Below are positions 29,871 through 42,404 of a stretch of DNA of 64,000 nucleotides, piece by piece; position 1 is the stretch's first letter, and every line of letters starts with the position of its first letter. The DNA is taken from assembly GCA_963575745.1 (NCBI GenBank), contig CAUYUJ010021154.1, positions 1 to 64,000 of the forward strand. Direction: 5' to 3'. A program made the translations under genes and the position numbers. A model generated the notes under the pieces. The model was given only the letters and a program-made list of their open reading frames with translations, had not been told where the DNA came from and did no database searches. This stretch comes from Prorocentrum cordatum (taxonomy: Eukaryota > Sar > Dinophyceae > Prorocentrales > Prorocentraceae).

Positions 29871-30140
29871 GCCGACGAGGGCGCGGTGGTGCCACGCGGA
29901 CGTAGCCGCGTGGGCCCCCAGGTGACGACTACGAAGACGACGACGAAAACAACGACGACGAAGACGACGACGACGACGATGATGATTATGATTATGATGA
30001 TGATTATGATTATGATTATGGTTGTGATCATGATCATGATTATGATGGTGAAGATTATGATGCTGATGATGATGATGACGACGATGATGACGATGATGAC
30101 GATGATGATGATGATGATGACGATGATGATCCGGACGCCT
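29871..30140. repeat. GAC/GAT microsatellite, 3' side of the LINE
   Basis: A ~60-bp GC-rich spacer, then GACGAC to GATGAT/TATGAT triplets (29930-30132). It is interpreted as one half of a microsatellite split by the LINE, or as the LINE tail. The other half is at 34358-35512. Confidence 0.85.
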
Positions 30141-30259
30141 CCTGCGCGCCGAAGTCTTCCTGATAGGACAGCTGTGGGGGAGAGGAGGAGGATGAGGAGG
30201 AGGAGGAGGAGGAGGAAACGGAGGAGTAGGAGGAGGAGGAGCGTCGTCACCGCGACGCT

Positions 30260-30403
30260 TCAGTGCCCCAGCGCCGCCAGACTGGCGCCCGCAGCCCATA
30301 GCACCACCACGGTGCAGAAACGCTCGGCGATCCGCCGCGCCGTCGTCCCCCGGCGGCCGGCGCGCTGCAGGCGGCCGTGCGCCTGCGAGGCGGCTGCGAG
30401 CTA
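30260..30403 (-). other. Possible continuation of the LINE frame past TAG TAG
   Basis: Beyond the two TAG codons the same frame stays open for 46 codons to TGA (30260-30262). It reads like protein (LQRAGRRGTTARRIAERFCT, then VVVLWAAGASLAALGH), so the stops are probably secondary mutations, or are read through. Confidence 0.45.
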
Positions 30404-32600
30404 CTACGCAAGCGCCGCGGCGGCGCCGTCGCTGAGGCGACCGCCCGCCTCGACGGCGATGCTGCGCACCTGCCCGCCGTAGCGCGACGCCTTGGCCCGG
30501 TCGCCAGCGGCGGCAGCGGCCCCAGGGGCGCGGCCCGCGTCGGCGAGCGAGGCATTGAACGGCGACCGGAAGTTGACGTCCAGCCACCAGCGCTCGGCGT
30601 TGGCAGGGAACGCGACGACGAGGTCCATGACCGCCTCCTGGATCGCGCCGTCTGGCAGCGTCCGGTAGAGCTCCGGCACCCGCCGCTCCAGGTCGACGAC
30701 GGCGCCTGCTGAGCGCAGCTCCTCCTCGAGGCCGCGCACGGCCCCCGAGTGGGCCCGCAGCCGCGTGGCGCTCCTGGGGCAGGCTAAGGCGCGCGCAGCG
30801 CGCCGGCCAAGCGTCTCGCCGCACTCCTGCACTTCGACGCCGGCGTCCTCGACAGCAGGGGCACGCCGCGGCCTGCAGGTGGCAGCGGGCGGCGCAAAAG
30901 CAACGCCGAGCCGCCTCAAGAAAGCGATTTGCCAGATCGCCGATCTGGCTTGCATCCAGCGCGCGCGCAGGATGGCGAGCCAAAACGTGCCTTTGCTCCG
31001 GCCAGCATGCGAGAGCAGGTTCCGCTGGCGCTCGTCGTCATCCGCGATCCTGCGCCAAAGCCTCGTGGCCCGCAAGGCGTCGAGGCCGCGGAAGAGGCGC
31101 CCCAGCAGGCGGCGGCGGGATCCCTCCAGATCGCGCTGGAGGAGCAGGGAGCCACTGTCGACGCCGCGAGGCGCCGGGGCGGCCTCCGCCAGCGTCGGCC
31201 CGCCACGGCCGCAAACACAGGATTCGCTGGGATTCTGCGGTTCGGGTCGCCGCTCCGAGGCGCCGCCGGGCGGCCCGGGCGGCCCGGGAACCAGAAAAGA
31301 ATCCAGAGCCGCATAAGGAGCCGGCGAGGAGTCGTCGATGTCCCCGACAAAGCTGAACGCGTCCGACACGGGAGTGTCAACGACGAACGGGCCGCTAGCG
31401 TACTCGATCTGCGCCTCCGCGGTGAAGGCCATGCCGAGCCCGGGCGTGAAGTCGACCCCAAACGCCCGCAGCCGCGACGCAGCCTCGCCGGCAAGCACGG
31501 CGTCGGGATCGTGGTGCAGCGGGCGCCCGAGGGCTGCAGCGAGGCGCCGGACATCCTGCGCATGGGCGGACCAGCACGCGAGGTAGCTTGCAGCGGCCTC
31601 CGGGCCCGCAGGGAGGCGCACCCCCATCCCGCCGAGGCGCGGCGGCAGCCCCACCGCATCGACGTCGGCAGCGTCGAGCGGAGACCCTGTGAGCACCTCC
31701 AGCACCTGGACCACTGCAGCCTGCAGCCGCGCCCTCGCTACGCGAAGTACGCCACTGGCGCATAAACGCATATCGTAGTCGAGCTCGCGGGCAGGCGAGT
31801 GGACCAAGATCGCCCACGCTGTCTGCGCCGTGCGCCGATGGCACCGGGAGCGCGCCAGGCAGCAGAGAGCCTCGCCGACCTGCTCTGCCTGAGCTGCGCG
31901 CGCCAGGGCGGGGCCCTCCATGGCGACCGCGCCGGCGAGGGTAGTCGACCGGCTGCCCCCAAGCGCAGTGCCCAACAACAGCAGGCCATGCACTTCCCGT
32001 CCCATGCGCTCCAAAAGACTGCGGGCCGCGGCAAATGGCGCCCCGCCTGAAGCATCCAAGGCCGGGAAAGTGACTGCGCACTGATGGCCGCGCATCCTGT
32101 GGCCGCGCCGCGCCAGGCGGCCCTCCAGGGCATCGATCTCGGCTCCGACTGGCCCCGCGTCCCCAGCGATGCACCAATCATCGGCGACGCCAGCGAGTGC
32201 CACCGCCGGCGACGCTACCGCCGGGTCGCAGCCGCAAACGCCACGCATGGCATCGGCGATGTCGAGGTTGAACAGCAACTGCATGAGGCGGGAGCCCTGG
32301 ATGCCGCCCCGCCACGTGGTGTGCTGCACCCAGGCGACTCCGACACGCTGCCACACGACGGAATACCCGGCGGCCCAACGGCCGGCGAGGAGGGGCAGGA
32401 GGTCGGGCACGTGGCGCCGGGCAGTGGCCAGCAGGGAGCTGCGGAAGAGACGGCCGCAGGCGTTCTCAAGGTCAGTCTTGACGATGCACTGGTCCATCGA
32501 GACGCCCTCCCCCGCCGACACCTCCGCCTCAACGTCCTTCCCTTCATGCTGATCCCCCTCCGGCATTGGCTGCTGCAGCTGAGCGGCGCCGCCGCCCGCT
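30404..32600 (-). pseudogene. LINE reverse transcriptase and C-terminal domain
   Basis: After the frameshift: QLQQPMPEGDQ, then RT motif A KTDLENACGRLF (catalytic Asp near 32470), motif B GGIQGSRLMQLLFNL, motif C VADDW (32174-32191, in place of the usual Tyr-Ala-Asp-Asp), and thumb-like sequence. The C-terminal ~250 residues include LLSHAGRSKGTFWLAILRAR, a possible zinc knuckle (ECGETL...CPRSATRLRAHSG), and DVNFRSP...DRAKASRYG. The spacing of Asp and Lys in that last piece recalls a restriction-like (PD-(D/E)XK) endonuclease. No apurinic-type endonuclease was seen. The frame stops at two consecutive TAG codons (30401-30406). Confidence 0.8.
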
Positions 32601-34355
32601 GCTCGGCGTGCTCGCCGGACATCTCCTGGGCCCAGCCCCGCAGCACCCGGACCAGCATCGGGATGCCATCGGGGGTGTTTCCAAGCTGATGCGGCTCCAT
32701 GCGGCCTCGCGCACGATGGATGGCCGCTTCAACGCCCACCGCCTCCGCGAGCTTGACCAAAGGCTCGCATAAGCCGATGGGGCGGATCTTCCGCGACGCA
32801 GGCTCACCTGCTGCCGCCGGCGGCCAGATGCCCTGGTCGACGGGCTCGAGGATAGCGGCGTCCCACAGCAGTCCATCCTGAGGCAGCCATCTGCCGCCCA
32901 GCGCGATAGCGGCCAAACCAGCCAACGCATCCTCGCCACCGTCGGCTTCGCAAATGGCGCTGACTAGCGAATTGCGCCACCCGCTCGGGCCAGGCGCGGC
33001 CCACGGCTGGAGGCCCCGCACGGCGCGGCGCACGCGCCTCTTAGTGGGCACGGTGGGCATGCACGCAGCGCGATCCGCGGCAGCACCAGCAATGGCCCGT
33101 GCGATGGCCGCCTGCTCGTCGGCGTCGGTGTCCACGGCCACGAGGCGCCGCATCTCCTCGGCCAGCTCGGGGGTGCGGGCAGGCCGCAGCGCGTCGAGCA
33201 GCACGCCAATGGCCCGATTGATGCCCTTCTCCTCCACTATGGCGATGACCCGCTTGTGGCGTTCGTCCGTGTCGGACGCTGGCGGCCGATCAGCCGCACG
33301 AATGCGGGTGGCCGATCTCTTTTCCCGCTTCCGAGACTCGTTTTCGTACAGCTCGACAAGCTCCCGCCGCCGCCCAAGCTCCGCGAGCTGCAGCCTGCGG
33401 CGCAGCGCATTCACAAAAACAGCACGTCCACGCGGATCGCGCCCAGGATCTTGCCCAGCAGCGTCTGCGCGATCCGCAGGATCAGCGCCCCCGCGAGCAC
33501 CGCCAGACCTAGACGGCGTCGCCGCGGGCACTGGTCGCAACAGGAGGGCTGGCAGCGCCCAAGCCCACAGCGAAGCCTCCCGCGCTGCCAGCGGGTCACT
33601 GCTCACCCCCGCGTACGCCTCGGCAAGACCGCGGAGAGCATCCCGGCAGACCAGCGCCGCGCGGCTCAGGATCTCGGCGGGCACCCGCTCCAGCGTGCCC
33701 GGGGTAGGCTGGGCTGCAACGCGTCCGAGCGCCGCTCGGAAGGCAGCGCCATCGACCATGGCAGGGACGGCGGCGATGGCCTCACCGGGCGGACCTGCTG
33801 CCGCACCAGGGCCGGCCTCCAGGCACTGCAAGGCCGCCTGCGGGTCTGGGAGCCCAATGATGATGCGGAAGTCTTCCGCCACGACGTCGGCGCCAGGCGG
33901 TGCGCAGACGGGATACGTGCCTGTGCGGACACATTCCGAATGGCATCCAGAGCACAGCACCCGGCGGCAGCCATCGCACCGGTACAGTGTGCAGGCGACC
34001 AAACGGCCCGTCTGGCCGTTGCGTCCCCGCTGGCCAGGCCGGGCCTGGAGGACGGTGCGGCAGCTGCGGCACACCTCTGGGCGCCGCGTGGTGGTTTTCC
34101 GGATGCGGCCGCCGCAGTGAGGGCCGCCGACCGGCGGCGAGGCCAGAGCCAGAGCCTCCGACGCCGCCGCGGCTCCGCCTCCCAGGGACGCTGCTGCCTG
34201 CTCCGCCCCCCGCATGGGGATGTCGCTCTCAAACGTCCCGGTAGGCGACGGCGACGGTGCGGCATGAGCGCCAGCCTCCGGACCGGCCCCCTCCACCTCA
34301 AGCTCCTCCGGCGGCACTCCGAGCGGCGGTATCGCTTCCCCAGCCGGCAGCGGAC
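32590..34355 (-). pseudogene. LINE protein, N-terminal half (Zn finger and start of RT)
   Basis: The open frame enters from the microsatellite, so the real start is not obvious. The first internal Met is in FESDIPMRG. Then comes a Cys-rich module (CRSC...YRCDGCRRVLCSGCHSEC, about 33925-34068), an Ala/Arg-rich linker with RKREKRSATRIRAADR, and the start of a reverse transcriptase: WAAPGPSGWRNSLV, RKIRPIGLCEPLVKLAEAVG and EPHQLGNTPDGIPMLVRVLR. A frameshift near 32590-32600, in a GC-repeat context, moves the coding to the next frame. N-terminal zinc fingers bind DNA or RNA in early-branching LINEs (family knowledge). Confidence 0.75.
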
Positions 34356-34357
34356 CT

Positions 34358-35512
<1,155 letters not shown>

Positions 35513-36339
35513 AAGGACATGCGGAGTGTGGAGGGCAGAGGCAGGGATTGGAGGAGCGGGAGGATGAGGCGAGGAGGAAGGGAGGCAGAGGAAGGGATGG
35601 GAGGAGCGGGAGGAGGCGGGAAGGAGGGAGGGAGAGACGCGGGCCGCTGTCTCTTCAAAACGAGGACCCAACACCTCAGCACGAGCGGGAACAGAGCCCC
35701 ACAGGGGGCGGAGGGAGGAGGGAGAGGAAGCGAAGAGGCGAAGGATAAGGAAGGCAGAGAAGGAATACGCAGACGGGTGGACAAGGGGGGGGCGGCGGAA
35801 GCGGGCGGGCGCTCCCGTCCCTCCGCTCCCTCCCCTTCTCCTTGCCTCCCTCATCCCCCGCCCTCCCTTCCCCCCCCCCTCCCTGTCAGCAGGGCGCTGA
35901 GGAGGGAAACACAGGGCAGGCCTTTTCGGAAGGCGACGGAGCTCCTCAGAAGCCCACTGTCCTTCCGAGAAGCCCCCTGCAACTTCGGCGAAGGCTTATT
36001 AGGAAAGCTTCTCAGAAGGCCGGGGGTGGCCTTGTGAGCCTTCTGAGAAGGGCCGCCATCCCTGCCTTTCCCCCTCGCCGCGCCGCTGATCCTTGCCTCG
36101 TTCCTCTCCCACCATATCCCCCGCCCAATTTGCAATTACACGGCATGGGTACCACTCGCCCCTTTCCCCCTGCCTGTTGCGCCAGCGTGCGCCCACCTCT
36201 GTTCCTATCGCACACAGATGTTCAAAAGATGTGTGCTGCCCTATGGCTGTTTGTTCGGTCGGAACGCTCTCGGCCCTTCAAAATTATCACGGCGAAAGAC
36301 CCAACCAAATGCAGTTGTGGGCACCGCAATTGTGAAAAT
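35513..36339. other. GA-rich stretch and unique spacer with a hairpin
   Basis: Purine-rich sequence (35513-35640), then CGAGGACCCAACACC (35661-35675), shared with 38042-38056. A C-rich stretch lies near 35850-35885. A 13-bp inverted repeat, CTTCTCAGAAGGC (36008-36020) and GCCTTCTGAGAAG (36038-36050), forms a hairpin with a 17-nt loop. No supported gene. Confidence 0.6.
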
Positions 36340-37765
36340 CTTCTTCGGTGAAGCGCCCTATGGGGCCACGAAGCGCTGCACTGGGTGGGGGGGAACGAGC
36401 GGACGGTAGCACTGGGGCCGTCGGTGGAGCTCCCTATGGCGCCACGAAGCGCTGTACTCGGTGGGTGAAAATGCCAAATTGGGCGTTCTGGGACGCATGC
36501 GGGCGGTCCCGCTGGGGGCTTCGGTGGAGCTCCCTATGGGGCCACGAAGCGCTGCACTGACCAGGAGAACGCATGCGGGCGGTAGCACTGAGGCCGTCGG
36601 TGGAGCTCCCTATGGGGCCACGAAACGCAATACTGGGTGAGTGAAAATGCCAAATTGGGTGTGGGACGCACGCGGGCGGTCCCACTGGGGGCTTCGGTGG
36701 AGCTCTCTATGGGGCCAAAAAAGATGCACTGGGTGGGTGAAAATGCCAAATTGGGCGTGTGGGGCGCATGCGAGCGGTGGCACTGGGGGCTTCGGTGGAG
36801 CTCCCTATGGGGCCACGAAGCGTAATACTGGGTGTGTGAGAATGCCAAATTGGGTGTTTCGGGACGCATGCGGACAGTGGCACTGGGGGCTTTGGTGGAG
36901 CTCCGTGTGGGGCCACGAAACGCTGTACTGGGTGGGTGAAAATGTTAAATTGGGCGTTCCGGGACGCATGCGGACGGTGGCACTGGGGGCTTCGATGGAG
37001 CTCCCTATGGGGCCACGAAACGCTGTACTGGGTGGTGAAAATGCAAAATTGTGGTAAAGCTCCCTATGGGGCCACGAAAAGATACACTGGGTGAATGAAA
37101 ATGCCAAGTTCGGTGCTCCAGGACGCATGCGGACGGTGGCACTGGGGGCTTCGGGGTGGAGCTCCTATGGGCCACGTAACGCTGCACTGGGAGGGTGATA
37201 GTGCCAAATTGGGTGTTCCTGGACGCATGCGGACGGTGGCGCTGGGGGTTTCGGTGAAGCTCCCTATGGGGCCACGAAACGCTGTACTGGGTGTGGTGGG
37301 CGCATGCGGACGGTAGCACTGGGGACTTCGGTGGAGCCCCCTATGGGGCCACGAAACGCTGTACTGGGTGCGGAAGACGCATGCGGACGGTAACTAGCAC
37401 TGGGAACTTCGGTGCGGCTCCCTTTGGGGCCACGAAACGCTGTACTGAGTGCGGGGGACGCATGCGGAGGGCAATTAGCACTGGGACCTTCGGTGGAGCT
37501 CCCTATGGGGCCACGAAATGCTGTAATGGGTCCGGGGGACGCATGCGGAGGGTAGCACTCGAAACTTCGGTGCGGCTCCCATTGGGGCCACGAAACGCTG
37601 CACAGGGTGCGGGCGACGCATGCGGACGGTAGCACTGGGACCTTCGGTGGGGCTCCTCCTTTTGGGGCCACGAAACGCTGTACTGGGTGTGGGGGACGCA
37701 TGCGGACGGTAGCACTGGGACCTTCGGTGGGGCTCCCTATGGGGCCACGGAACGTGTGAGGAGTG
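36340..37765 (+). repeat. Minisatellite, ~75-100-bp unit, array 2
   Basis: About 17 units of the same family as 28985-29870. Units between 36460 and 37240 carry an extra ~25-bp insert (GAAAATGCCAAATTGGG) before the GGACGCATGCGGACGG core, so two unit types coexist. From 37260 the insert is absent. It ends GGGGCCACGGAACGTGTGAGG. Confidence 0.9.
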
Positions 37766-37777
37766 TACTGAAACGGG

Positions 37778-37859
<82 letters not shown>

Positions 37860-38041
37860 AGTCATGGTCATGGTCATGGTCATGGTCATAGTGATGCTGA
37901 TGGTGATGGTGATGGTGATGGTGATGGTAATGGTAATGGTAATGGTGATGGTGATGGTGATGGAGGAGGGAGAAGGGGGAGGAGGAGGAAGAGGAGGAGG
38001 AGGAGAAGAAGGAGGAAAACGCGGGGACCGTTATTTCACAA
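37766..38041. repeat. GAT microsatellite without the LINE (unfilled paralogous site)
   Basis: (GAT)n 37778-37860, then GGTCAT and GGTGAT/GGTAAT units to about 37965, a GA-rich stretch, and GCGGGGACCGTTATTTCACA. Same order as around the LINE. Confidence 0.9.
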
Positions 38042-38219
38042 CGAGGACCCAACACCACAGGATGGTTGGGAGCAAGCGCTCCCACTGTAGCACTGGCCAT
38101 ATTTCAGGCTCGGTACTCTGCTCCCGTCGTTCAGTGGCGGTGTCGCCCCAGCACAGTTCACATGTCGGGCTCCGATGATTTCCTCTTTGTGGTCACCCCC
38201 ATGCAGTCCCCTCCTACGC
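38042..38219. other. Unique spacer
   Basis: Begins with the shared CGAGGACCCAACACC. Otherwise no gene or repeat recognised. Confidence 0.5.
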
Positions 38220-38545
38220 CTTCCGCGGCTCTTTCTGATCCTCCTTATCCTGCTCCTGCTCCTCGTCCTCCTGCTCCTCCTCCTCCTCTTCCTCCTCCTC
38301 CTCCTCGTCCTCCTCCTCCTCCGCCTCCTCCTCATCCTCCTCCTGCTCCTGTTCCTCCTCCTCCTCCTCCTCGTCCTCCTCCTCCCCCTCCTCCTCCCTA
38401 TTCCTCCTCCTCCTCCCCCTCCCCCTCCTCCTCCTCCTCATCCTCCTCCTCCTCGTTCTCCTCCTTCGCCTCCTCCTCCTCCTCCTCCTCCTCCGCCTCC
38501 TCCTCCCCTCCTCCTCCTCCTCCTCCTCCTCCTCCTCCTCCGATG
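38220..38545. repeat. (CCT)n microsatellite
   Basis: CCT/CTC triplets with GCT, CGT and CAT variants. Strong purine/pyrimidine strand asymmetry. Pro/Leu/Ser and Glu/Arg frames are artefacts. Confidence 0.95.
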
Positions 38546-38633
38546 TATACAAATATCTGCTCTGTTTCTGCATCACACGATGGGGTCAGATGGGGGATCT
38601 AGATGTTCCAGGACACATGCATACTCTGAGCAG

Positions 38634-39000
38634 AAATTCGCCGGCCCAACGGGCCAGAGGCGTGCTAAGATCTCCGGTAACTACTTAACAATCTTTCTAG
38701 TTCGCGCGCGCGGGGCGGCCCCTGGGGGGCCCCGGACGAAAATTACTCCGGCCGATCCCCGGCTGACCCCCGGGCGATCCCCAGGGGGGAGGCTATTTTT
38801 CGCCACCCATCACGAGGATCGTGGCCTCCGAGGGGGGGGGCTGCCAACGACTACCCCCCCTCCCGCCCGAAGGGGCCCCCAAGAGCCCCCCAAGACCCAA
38901 TACGCCGCCAAGGAGCCCCAAGACGCTCCCAAGAAGCCCCCAAGAAGCCCCCAAGACGGCCCCAAGAGACCCAAATAGCGTTCCAGGGCCAGCGGAATGA
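38634..39000. mobile_element. Inverted-repeat element, family X, short copy
   Basis: Left end AATTCGCCGGCCC at 38635, shared GTGCTAAGATCTCCGG and TTCGCGCGCGCGGGGCGG, and right end GGGCCAGCGGAAT (38986-38998). It has about 370 bp against about 1 kb in the copy at 6664-7669. The difference is mainly the shorter GCCCCAAGA tandem interior. Both right ends continue GAGCGAAGCGATT. Confidence 0.75.
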
Positions 39001-40125
39001 GCGAAGCGATTTAAATAATTCAGCACAATGGCAAGGATGGGTGGGAGGTATAGGATGGCGAGCGCACCTATTTTGTCTCCATGCCTTTCCTTCTCGCTCC
39101 GATCGCACCTACTTCCCTCCTTCCCCTCCCCCCTCGCACCGACCTTACATCGCACCAAGCTGACCGAATGCCATTGTCGCTCCTTCCCCCTCCTTCCCCC
39201 TTTCCGCCCTTCCCTTCCCTCCCCATTTCCTCCCCTCCCCTCCCCATCAACCTGCCAGCCCCTCCCTTCCCCTTCCGTTCTGGCCGTGGCCACCTTCGCA
39301 GTTCGTGGGCGCCTGAAACAGCAGAACTCTGGCACTGCCCGCGCCGAGAAGAATAAGAGCTCTCGCGACGGGAGAGCTGCAGATAGGACGGGAATGATGT
39401 CATGATGAGATTGGATATGTATACGTTCAAAGATTTCCAGAGTATCTGGCGACCCTCGTGTCTGCAGTCCAGTTGGAACTTTGGGAAATCTGGGAAATCA
39501 TGGGAATGTTGGGAATCTTGGAGCGTATCATTATCATGGTCTCTTGTTCCTCTGGGCAGGCACAGCACACCATCAGGACGCAACATAAAAACAAGATGCA
39601 AGACCCTTGGGCGTCTAGTCCGCAACATTTTGGGGAGCGGCCAACAAAATGTCCCAAGGGTGGGCCTAAAAGGCGCGGGAACTCCCTGGAAAAACACGTC
39701 GTTCTTATCATGGGCAGCGACTGTGACGGGCCCAATCTCCGAGCCCCTGAGGTGCTCCCCAGAGGTTCTGCTCAGCGCGCTTCCAAAGGGCCACTGCTTG
39801 CCGGGTTGGCGCTCCTCCTCGCTCCTGGAACGGGCTGCAGCGCAAGAGCGCAAATATCGCTATATAACATCACAACGGCAACTCACCACGACTGGTCACG
39901 AGCTCCGTCGTGGGCTACAGGGCTCAACGGTTCGCATCACAGGCTCAGGCACATGCTGCAGGGCTCGACGGGTCACGAGCTCCAACCGCGGGTCAGGGCG
40001 AGCTCAACACCCTCGCGGGAGGTGCTCTTGCCTGCGATGCGAGAGCTCTACTACCTCGGATGCACAGACACAGCTTCACCTGCTCAACGACATACCCCTG
40101 GTGTAAACCTCTGGTTGCTTGCCGC
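39001..40125. other. CT-rich tract and unique sequence
   Basis: 39085-39280 is pyrimidine-rich (CCCTTCC repeats). 39390-40125 has balanced composition and long frames on both strands, but no recognisable domain. A plus frame reading HVVLIMGSDCDGPNLRAPEV (about 39695) superficially resembles an N5-CAIR mutase start but does not continue as one. The (GGGAAATCTGGGAAATCATG)-like region near 39485 is a small tandem repeat. Confidence 0.5.
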
Positions 40126-40196
40126 TGCTCATCATCATCATCATCATCACCACCACCACCATCATGATCATCATCATCACTTACACCACCACCACC

Positions 40197-40230
<34 letters not shown>

Positions 40231-41339
40231 TCATCATCAGCATAACCATCATCACTATCGTCTTCATATCATCACCACCACCACAATCACCCCCACCATC
40301 ACCATCCTCCTCCTCCTCCTCATACTCCTACTCATCATCATCATTATCATCATCGGGCTCATTGTCGTCATCATCATCAACAGCAGCATCGTCATCGTCA
40401 GCATAATCATCATCGTCACCATCATCACCGTCATCCTCATCATCATCATCATCAGCATCATCATCATGCTCATCACCAGGATCATCGTCATCAGCATCAT
40501 CATCACCACAACCACCACCATCATCATCATCATCAGCAGCAGCAGCAGAATCGTCATCATCATCAGCAGCAGCATCATCAGCATCATCGTCGCCATCGCA
40601 ATCGGCATCGGCATCATCTTCATATCAGCATCGTCATCGGCATCGTCATAACCAGCATCAATGGCATCAGCGGCATCGTCAAAATCGTCATCGTCATGCT
40701 CGTCATCATCATGATCATCATCAGCATCATCATCAGCAGCATCAGCACCGTCTTCATCGTCATCATCGTCATCATCACCATCGTCAGCATCAGCATGATC
40801 CTCAACATTATCATCATGATTAGCAGCATCCTCGTCATCATCGCGAGCAGAATCAACATCGTCGGCAACGGTGTGCCAACGTCAGCACCACCATGCTCAG
40901 TAGCATCATCATCATCAATATCACCATCACCAGCACCATCACCGGTACCAACACACGCACCAGCACCATCATTGCTATCATCGCCGTTGTCATCGCAACA
41001 ATCGTCATCGTCAGCATAATCCACAAAAGCATCAGCATCAGTATAATCAGCATCAGCATCATCAGCATCATCATCATCATCCTCAGTATCATCATCATCA
41101 CCATTATCATCATCACCGTCATCGTCGTCATCATCGTCGTCATCAGCATCATCATCATCAACATCATCAACATCATCATCAGCATCATCATCATCGTCGA
41201 CGTCATTGTCCTCGTCATCATCACCACCATATTCGCCATTAGCCACACGATCACCATCACTATCATCATGAACATCCTAATCATTTTCATAATCATCCCC
41301 ATCCCCACCCCCATCCTCACTGACACCGCCACCACCGCC
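40126..41339. repeat. (CAT/CAC/CGT)n microsatellite
   Basis: Trinucleotide array dominated by CAT, with CAC, CGT and CAG variants. More degenerate than the satellite that follows. Minus-strand Asp/Met frames are artefacts. Confidence 0.95.
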
Positions 41340-41484
41340 ACCAATTACGGCCATCCCCGTCCGTCGCCGCTTAGACCACCGAGCCGCCGAGCCCCTGGGC
41401 GCGCGCTTGAAAGGCCACGCCTCCCCTGCAGGTTCGACCCTGAAGGTCGCGGAGCGGCGCGGCGCGCGCCCCGACGATCATCAT
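41340..41484. other. GC-rich island within the satellite
   Basis: About 130 bp of non-repetitive GC-rich sequence. Includes GGTTCGACCCTG, which resembles a pol III B-box, nested in a small hairpin (CGACCCTGAAGGTCG). No A-box and no tRNA cloverleaf could be drawn. It looks like the scar of an insertion. Confidence 0.55.
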
Positions 41485-42003
41485 CACTAACACCACCACC
41501 ACCACCAAGATCATAATCATCAGCATCATAATCATCATCGCCATCATCCTCATCAGCATCATCAGCAGCATCATCATCATCAGCAGCATCATCGTCGTCA
41601 GCAGCAGCATCATTATCATCATCAGCATCATGATCATCATCATCATCAGCAACATCATCATCAGAATCATCATCAACAGCACCGTCATCAGCAACAGCAT
41701 CAGCATTATCATCAGCATCATTATCATCATCACCACCATCAGCATCATCATCATCATCCTCATCATCATCAGCAGCAGCATCATCAGCACCATCATCATC
41801 AGCAGCTGCAGCATCATCCTTATCGTCATCATCATCATCAGAATCAGCATCGTTATCATCATCAGCACCACCATCATCAGCACCATCATCATCATCAGCA
41901 GCAGCATCATCGTCATCATCATCATCCTTATCTTCATCATCATCACCAGCAGCATCATCATCATTAGCATCATCATCAGCCGCGTCATCATCATCATCAG
42001 CAG

Positions 42004-42036
<33 letters not shown>

Positions 42037-42127
42037 TATCATCATCATCATCATCGGCATCAGCATCATCAGAATCAGCATCATTATCATCATCATCATC
42101 ACAACCATCATCAGCACCATCATCATC

Positions 42128-42158
<31 letters not shown>

Positions 42159-42371
42159 GCATCATCATCAGCAGCATCATCAGCAGCATCATCATCATCA
42201 GCAGCAGCATCATCCTTATCGTCATCGTCATCATCATCAGCAGCATTCCATCATCGTCATCATCATCATTAGCAGCAGCAGCATCACCATCATCATCACC
42301 AGCAGCAGCAGAATCATCATCATCATCATCAGCAGCATCATCATAATCATCAGCAGCATCATCATCAGCAG

Positions 42372-42404
<33 letters not shown>

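Larger units (their letters stand above)
30141..34357 (-). mobile_element. Non-LTR retrotransposon (LINE) inserted in a GAT microsatellite
   Basis: A ~4.2-kb minus-strand element with a zinc-finger region, a reverse transcriptase and a C-terminal domain. It is bordered on both sides by the same GAT/ATC microsatellite. The paralogous unit at 36340-38056 has the same flanking order (75-100-bp array, GAT tract, GA-rich stretch, CGAGGACCCAACACC) but no element, giving an unfilled site. No LTRs were seen. The short 3' untranslated part (30141-30259) is CT-rich. Confidence 0.8.

Noticed and set aside
28857-30983. A 708-codon minus-strand frame over the LINE 3' end and the minisatellite
   Set aside because: It is out of frame with the RT and composed of the repeat translation. 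Only its last 33 codons (copy 3 of the short peptide) have independent support.
39458-40125. Possible PurE (N5-CAIR mutase) start, reading VLIMGSDCDGPNLRAPEV
   Set aside because: Only the first ~15 residues resemble the family. The downstream sequence lacks the conserved body and runs into a CAT repeat.
41420-41450. tRNA or pol III gene, from the B-box-like GGTTCGACCCTG
   Set aside because: No A-box at a suitable distance, and no cloverleaf stems could be paired.
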